Positions 61,992 to 64,000 of a stretch of DNA of 64,000 nt are shown one piece after another (position 1 is the stretch's first letter; the number at the start of each line of letters is the position of its first letter). The translations under genes and the position numbers were made by a program. Source of the DNA: Solimonas sp036405815. GTDB taxonomy: Bacteria > Pseudomonadota > Gammaproteobacteria > Nevskiales > Nevskiaceae. The notes under the pieces are model-generated. The model was given only the letters and a program-made list of their open reading frames with translations, ran no database searches and had not been told where the DNA came from. The stretch is from positions 1 to 64,000 of the forward strand of contig DASWWX010000043.1 in the NCBI GenBank assembly GCA_036405815.1, in the 5' to 3' direction.

Positions 61992-62714
61992 ATGGCCACG
62001 CTGTTCCTCTCCGATCTGCATCTGCCGGACGAGCCCTCGCCCTTGCGCGAGGGCTTTTTGCATTTCCTGCGCGGGCCGGCATGCACGGCATCGGCGGTCT
62101 ACATCCTCGGCGACCTGTTCGAGTACTGGATCGGCGACGACGTCGGCTTGAGCGCGTATGCCGCCGAAGTGTCGGCGCTGCGCGCACTGACTGCGCAGGG
62201 CGTACCGGTCTATTTCCAGCATGGCAATCGCGACTTCCTGGTCGGCGCGCGCTTTGCCCAGGCCACCGGGGTAACGCTGCTGGCCGATCCGCAGCGCATC
62301 GAGCTGGACGGCGTGCCGACGCTGCTGGGCCACGGCGACCTCTGGTGCACCGACGACCACGGGTATCAGCGCTGGCGCCGCTTCTCGCGCAATCGCCTCG
62401 CACAGTGGCTGTTCATGCGACTGCCCGAATCGCGTCGCGAAGCGATCGCGGGCGGCGTGCGCGGACAGAGCCACAGCGACAAGCGCATGAAGGCCGAGTC
62501 GATCATGGACGTGAATGCGCAGGCCATCGCGCAGGCGTTTCGCACGCAGAAGGTGCAGCGCATCCTCCACGGCCACACGCACCGGCCCGACGCGCACCGC
62601 CTGACGGTCGACGGGCGCGAGGTGGAGCGTTGGGTGCTCGCCGACTGGCACCCCGATCGCATGGAATATCTGGAAGCCACCGACGGCACATTGCGCCGCT
62701 GCCGGCTCACCTGA
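61992..62714 (+). CDS. lpxH: UDP-2,3-diacylglucosamine diphosphatase LpxH
   Basis: The 240-residue metallophosphoesterase splits UDP-2,3-diacylglucosamine to lipid X in lipid A synthesis at the inner membrane. TLFLSDLHLPDEP (DxH), YILGDLFEYWIGDD (GD), FQHGNRDFLVG (GNRD), LLGHGDLWCTDD and ILHGHTHRPDAH (GHxH) are all present, with the LpxH-specific HSDKRMKAESIMDVN. It shows that the organism makes lipopolysaccharide. A terminator-like hairpin sits inside its first 25 codons. Confidence 0.97.
   Translation: MATLFLSDLHLPDEPSPLREGFLHFLRGPACTASAVYILGDLFEYWIGDDVGLSAYAAEVSALRALTAQGVPVYFQHGNRDFLVGARFAQATGVTLLADPQRIELDGVPTLLGHGDLWCTDDHGYQRWRRFSRNRLAQWLFMRLPESRREAIAGGVRGQSHSDKRMKAESIMDVNAQAIAQAFRTQKVQRILHGHTHRPDAHRLTVDGREVERWVLADWHPDRMEYLEATDGTLRRCRLT
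62033..62059 (+). terminator. Terminator-like hairpin inside the lpxH coding start
   Basis: gccctcgc (62033-62040) pairs with gcgagggc (62047-62054), extended by one A-T pair, over a ccttgc loop and followed by five T. This is a complete intrinsic-terminator shape 41 bases into lpxH. It may attenuate lpxH or trim the upstream transcript; it may also be a coincidence of the encoded Glu-Pro-Ser-Pro-Leu-Arg-Glu-Gly-Phe. Confidence 0.5.
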
Positions 62715-62762
62715 GGCCGGTCAGACTTTCGGCCAAGCGGTCGGCGGGGCGGTCGGTCGGCG

Positions 62763-63536
62763 CTACTCCACGCCTTCCAGCTCGCTGTCGACGAAGCCCG
62801 CCTCGGCGCGCGCGGCTCGGTTCAGCGGCGGGCGGATGCGCACGCCGTGTTCGGCGAGCAAGCGGCGAAACGTCGATTCGGGTTCGAGGCCGCGTTGTGC
62901 GCACAGCCAGCGGAACCAACGCGTCCCGATCTTCACATGCCGCACTTCCTCGGCGAGGATGATTTCCAGGATCGCGATGGTCTCGGCATCGCGCATTTCG
63001 CGAAGCCGGTGAATCATGCCCGGTGTCACGTCCAGACCCCGTGCCTCCAGCACGCGTGGCACCAGCGCCATGCGCACCAGGGGATCGAAGGCGGTCTTCT
63101 CGGCGGACTCCCACAAGCCGTTGTGCGCCGGGAAATCGCCATAGGCGTAACCGAGCGATGCCAGCCGCGCGTCCAGCATCTGGAAATGCCGTGCCTCGTC
63201 CTGCGCCACCGAAATCCAGTCGGCGTAGTAATCGTCCGGCATCCCGTCGAAACGCCAGGCCGCGTCCAGCGCGAGATTGATCGCGTTGAATTCGATATGC
63301 GCAACGGCATGGATCAGCGCTGCCCGCCCTTCGGATGTACCGAGGCCGCGATGCGGCACGTCGTGCGGATGGATCAAGGCCGGCCGCTCGGGACGGCCCG
63401 GAATGGCAGCCGGGTCGTGACCCGCCGCATCGCCAGCGTCCGACGCCAGCGACCCGGAGGCCGGCAAGCCCAGCACCTGCGCACACTTGGCCTGCGGATC
63501 GCGCTCGATCAGCGCGCGGTACCAGCGCTGCCGCAC
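62763..63536 (-). CDS. DUF455 ferritin-like di-iron protein
   Basis: The 257-residue protein is placed at a GTG (63536) five bases after the metZ stop, since the open frame otherwise runs on inside that gene. Ferritin-like ligands are visible: AVAHIEFNAINLALDAAW, VAQDEARHF and LAEEVRHVKIGTRW, giving two ExxRH motifs. DUF455 members resemble MiaE, a tRNA hydroxylase, but the family's substrate is not established. A four-helix bundle binding two irons is expected. It may be coupled with metZ. Confidence 0.8.
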   Translation of the reverse strand: MRQRWYRALIERDPQAKCAQVLGLPASGSLASDAGDAAGHDPAAIPGRPERPALIHPHDVPHRGLGTSEGRAALIHAVAHIEFNAINLALDAAWRFDGMPDDYYADWISVAQDEARHFQMLDARLASLGYAYGDFPAHNGLWESAEKTAFDPLVRMALVPRVLEARGLDVTPGMIHRLREMRDAETIAILEIILAEEVRHVKIGTRWFRWLCAQRGLEPESTFRRLLAEHGVRIRPPLNRAARAEAGFVDSELEGVE

Positions 63537-63541
63537 GAGCC

Positions 63542-64000
63542 TCAGCCCAGCCCGCGTTTCAGATCGGCCTGGATGTCGGCGAGGTCTTCGAGCCCGACGG
63601 AAATCCGCACCAGGCCTTCGGTGATGCCGGCGGCGGCGCGCGCCTCGGCGCTGATGCGCCCGTGCGTGGTCGTCGCCGGGTGCGTGATCGTGCTGCGCGT
63701 ATCGCCGAGGTTGGCGGTAATCGACAGCATGCGCGTCGCATCGATCAGCTTCCACGCCGCCTCGCGCCCGCCCTCGACCTCGACCTCGAAGCTCACCACG
63801 CCGCCGTAGCCGGACTGCTGTTGCTGCGCCAGCGCATGCTGCGGATGCGTGTGCAGACCCGGATAGAACACGCGCGTCACCGCCGGCTGTTCCAGCAGCC
63901 ACTCGGCCAGCCCGTGCGCGTTCTCGCAATGCGCCTTCATGCGCACCGACAAGGTTTCCAGGCCCTTGAGAAACACCCAGGCGTTGAACGGACTCATGCA
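63542..64000 (-). CDS. metZ: Trans-sulfuration PLP enzyme, C-terminal part (probable O-succinylhomoserine sulfhydrylase)
   Basis: Only the last 152 residues lie in the window; the gene continues past base 64000. MSPFNAWVFLKGLETLSVRMKAHCENAHGLAEWL, VFYPGLHTHPQHALA, MLSITANLGDTRSTITHPATTTHGR and GLVRISVGLEDLADIQADL are the C-terminal domain of the Cys/Met-metabolism PLP family. The first stretch is typical of MetZ rather than MetB/MetC. MetZ makes homocysteine from O-succinylhomoserine and sulfide. The PLP lysine is outside the window. Confidence 0.85.
   Translation of the reverse strand, partial: CMSPFNAWVFLKGLETLSVRMKAHCENAHGLAEWLLEQPAVTRVFYPGLHTHPQHALAQQQQSGYGGVVSFEVEVEGGREAAWKLIDATRMLSITANLGDTRSTITHPATTTHGRISAEARAAAGITEGLVRISVGLEDLADIQADLKRGLG

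Overview
The window is GC-rich chromosomal DNA with dense, mostly intact genes on both strands. AlkB fused to rubredoxin, the RND / DUF1329 / DUF1302 / YCF48 set, a secreted ceramidase, fatty-acyl-CoA synthetase, many glutathione-transferase-like proteins and LpxH point to a hydrocarbon- or lipid-degrading gammaproteobacterium. The Nevskiales (Solimonadaceae/Nevskiaceae-type) is my best guess. This is inferred from gene content only; no rRNA or tRNA gene is present to anchor it.

Layout. (1) 1-9.2 kb: DUF1330-like protein plus a long GST-like protein, then an acyl-CoA synthetase divergent from an SDR / DUF1214 / DUF1254 operon, then nitroreductase, M20 peptidase, crotonase and a DksA/TraR zinc finger. 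(2) 9.2-19.8 kb: an AraC-type regulator divergent from alkB-rubredoxin, followed by an RND transporter, DUF1329 protein, DUF1302 outer-membrane protein and YCF48-like protein. This looks like a complete uptake and terminal-hydroxylation unit for a hydrophobic substrate and ends at a strong terminator. (3) 19.8-26.1 kb: GST, lipoprotein lipase, degenerate M28 peptidase, GFA protein, a second AraC regulator and a second DUF1330-like protein. (4) 26.1-40.6 kb: further long GST-like proteins, MBL-fold hydrolase, TetR regulator, sulfatase, haloalkane dehalogenase, DUF2855 protein, MDR reductase, a third DUF1330-like protein and a tandem HCCA-isomerase-like protein. (5) 40.6-45.3 kb: cold-shock protein, ceramidase and dienelactone hydrolase. 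(6) 45.4-54 kb: a type I restriction-modification island (eroded hsdM remnant, intact hsdM, hsdS, unknown gene, hsdR, RAMA-domain gene). (7) 54-58.7 kb: AGCS symporter, HipBA-like toxin-antitoxin pair and a fifth long GST. (8) 58.8-64 kb: PhoX-like protein and housekeeping genes (dusA, cyclophilin, lpxH, DUF455 protein, metZ fragment).

Three themes join the genes. First, alkB and the RND operon carry the same promoter element: twin ATGACAA direct repeats spaced exactly 21 bp, as expected for an AraC-type activator, and the AraC gene lies next door. Second, four promoter regions carry a TTKACA-N3-TGTMAA dyad: acyl-CoA synthetase/SDR, the TetR gene itself, the DUF1330-MDR-DUF2855-dehalogenase/GST divergon, and the fifth long GST. 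This suggests one TetR regulon. Third, five long (340-395 residue) GST-like proteins share a C-terminal extension, and three of them sit beside a DUF1330-like protein. That repeated pairing is the best candidate here for an undescribed catabolic module.
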